Of a stretch of DNA of 25,072 nt, positions 24,715 to 25,072 are shown one piece after another (position 1 is the first letter of the stretch; each line of letters opens with the position of its first letter). A program made the translations under genes and the position numbers. This stretch comes from Fimadaptatus sp963928645 (GTDB taxonomy: Bacteria > Bacillota > Clostridia > Christensenellales > Aristaeellaceae): NCBI GenBank assembly GCA_963928645.1, contig CAWVGT010000110.1, forward strand, positions 1 through 25,072. Direction: 5' to 3'. Below the pieces are notes generated by a model. The model saw nothing but the letters and a program-made list of their open reading frames with translations, did no database searches and was not told the origin of the DNA.

Positions 24715-24741
24715 GCCCGCCGGTTTGTTTGACCGGCGGGC
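24715..24741 (+). terminator. 10-bp hairpin after the fucosidase gene (first of a pair)
   Basis: GCCCGCCGGT (24715-24724) pairs perfectly with ACCGGCGGGC (24732-24741) around TTGTTTG. It lies 22 nt after the fucosidase stop. An identical hairpin recurs at 24932-24958. Confidence 0.6.
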
Positions 24742-24931
24742 TCAGTCTATCGACAAAGCATGCCGCACGCGGTCTGCTTGGCCAAGCGTGCAATAGCAGT
24801 CGGTTAACATGCAAATTATAGCGGAACACCGCGCGAATCAATCTGATTTTGCGGTATCGCCAACATGACGTTTCAAAAACCTGTTTGGAGAAAACCCGCT
24901 GCCCAACCGCCGGGGACTGTCAGCGGTCTGT

Positions 24932-24969
24932 GCCCGCCGGTTTGTTTGACCGGCGGGCTTTGTTTGTTG
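24932..24969 (+). terminator. Second identical hairpin with T-rich tail
   Basis: The stem and loop are identical to those at 24715-24741. This copy is followed at once by TTTGTTTGTT, so it looks like a good Rho-independent terminator. Confidence 0.65.
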
Positions 24970-24993
24970 ACAAGGCGATTCTCATGCTAGAGT
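24967..24993 (+). promoter_or_regulatory. Possible promoter at the window end
   Basis: A perfect TTGACA (24967-24972) stands 15 nt from TAGAGT (24988-24993). The spacing is short and the -10 weak. It could drive a gene beginning near 25023. The match of TTGAC-AGGCG to copy A (3995-4005) may mean the box belongs to the repeat family. Confidence 0.3.
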
Positions 24994-25022
24994 GTGTTTC
25001 TAAATTCATACTAACAGGGATT

Positions 25023-25072
25023 ATGCAAGCAATATACGAATGCAGGCAAGGAAAACAAAGCCCAGGAACCTG
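25023..25072 (+). CDS. Possible start of a gene cut by the window edge
   Basis: An open frame of 16 codons starts at ATG 25023 behind an AGGGA-like site and runs off the window. The composition is richer in A than the other genes. The length is too short to recognise anything; this may be chance. Confidence 0.2.
   Translation, partial: MQAIYECRQGKQSPGT

Larger units (their letters stand above)
24715..24979. repeat. Hairpin-bounded intergenic element, copy B
   Basis: A second member of the family seen after rnfB. Two identical hairpins (24715-24741, 24932-24958) stand 217 bp apart. Both are followed by related sequence (CAGTCTATCGACAAAGC and TTTGTTTGTTGACAAGGCG). The inside aligns with copy A in the same order and spacing; about 150 bp align without gaps at roughly two-thirds identity by eye. 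The hairpin stem is different from that of copy A although the pair within the copy is identical. No gene is visible inside. Confidence 0.72.

Overview
The window looks like a GC-rich, Gram-positive Clostridia (Firmicutes) chromosome segment, probably from an anaerobe and possibly from the gut. The evidence is an Rnf ferredoxin:NAD+ oxidoreductase operon, the Firmicutes-type dxs-tlyA-nadK-argR-recN gene order, a polA-coaE-lytic transglycosylase cluster, a BofC-like protein hinting at sporulation ancestry, and an alpha-L-fucosidase. Codon use is odd for such GC-rich DNA: isoleucine is mostly ATA and almost never ATT. I cannot name the genus from the sequence alone.

Layout: (1) 1-3713, plus strand: the 3' end of rnfD, then rnfG, rnfE, rnfA and rnfB, tightly overlapping and ending in a 17-bp perfect hairpin. 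RnfG is about twice the usual size because it carries three FMN-binding domains in a row, each with the threonine normally flavinylated. (2) 3735-4219: a non-coding element bounded by two copies of one hairpin. (3) 4220-4798: a YfbR-like HD 5'-nucleotidase followed by a strong terminator. (4) 4930-6165: about 1.2 kb of degenerate tandem repeats with a period of 248-266 bp and no convincing gene. (5) 6177-7084: a small unknown gene (minus) and a BofC-like membrane protein (plus). (6) 7088-10155, minus: nadK, argR, recN with a recognisable promoter. (7) 10240-11161: an array of about 203-bp units that are copies of the 3' end of the neighbouring tlyA gene. (8) 11161-19712, minus: polA, coaE, a lytic transglycosylase, a family 5 solute-binding protein, dxs and tlyA. 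(9) 19970-20422, minus: a helical conserved protein with its own terminator. (10) 20619-23236, plus: an OmpR-family response regulator and a PhoR/WalK-type histidine kinase overlapping by 4 bp. (11) 23322-24692, plus: a cytosolic GH29-type fucosidase. (12) 24715-25072: a second, diverged copy of the hairpin-bounded element, then possibly the start of another gene.

How the genes work together: Rnf couples reduced ferredoxin oxidation to NAD+ reduction and ion export. NadK turns NAD into NADP. Dxs starts non-mevalonate isoprenoid synthesis. ArgR controls arginine metabolism, RecN and PolA act in DNA repair, CoaE finishes coenzyme A, and the transglycosylase remodels peptidoglycan.

The most unusual material is in the gaps between genes. 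Three separate loci hold repeats of about 200-260 bp just downstream of genes, and one of them is plainly made from the tail of the adjacent gene. Together with the tripled domain in RnfG this suggests a genome prone to short tandem duplication, or an undescribed class of 3'-end repeat.
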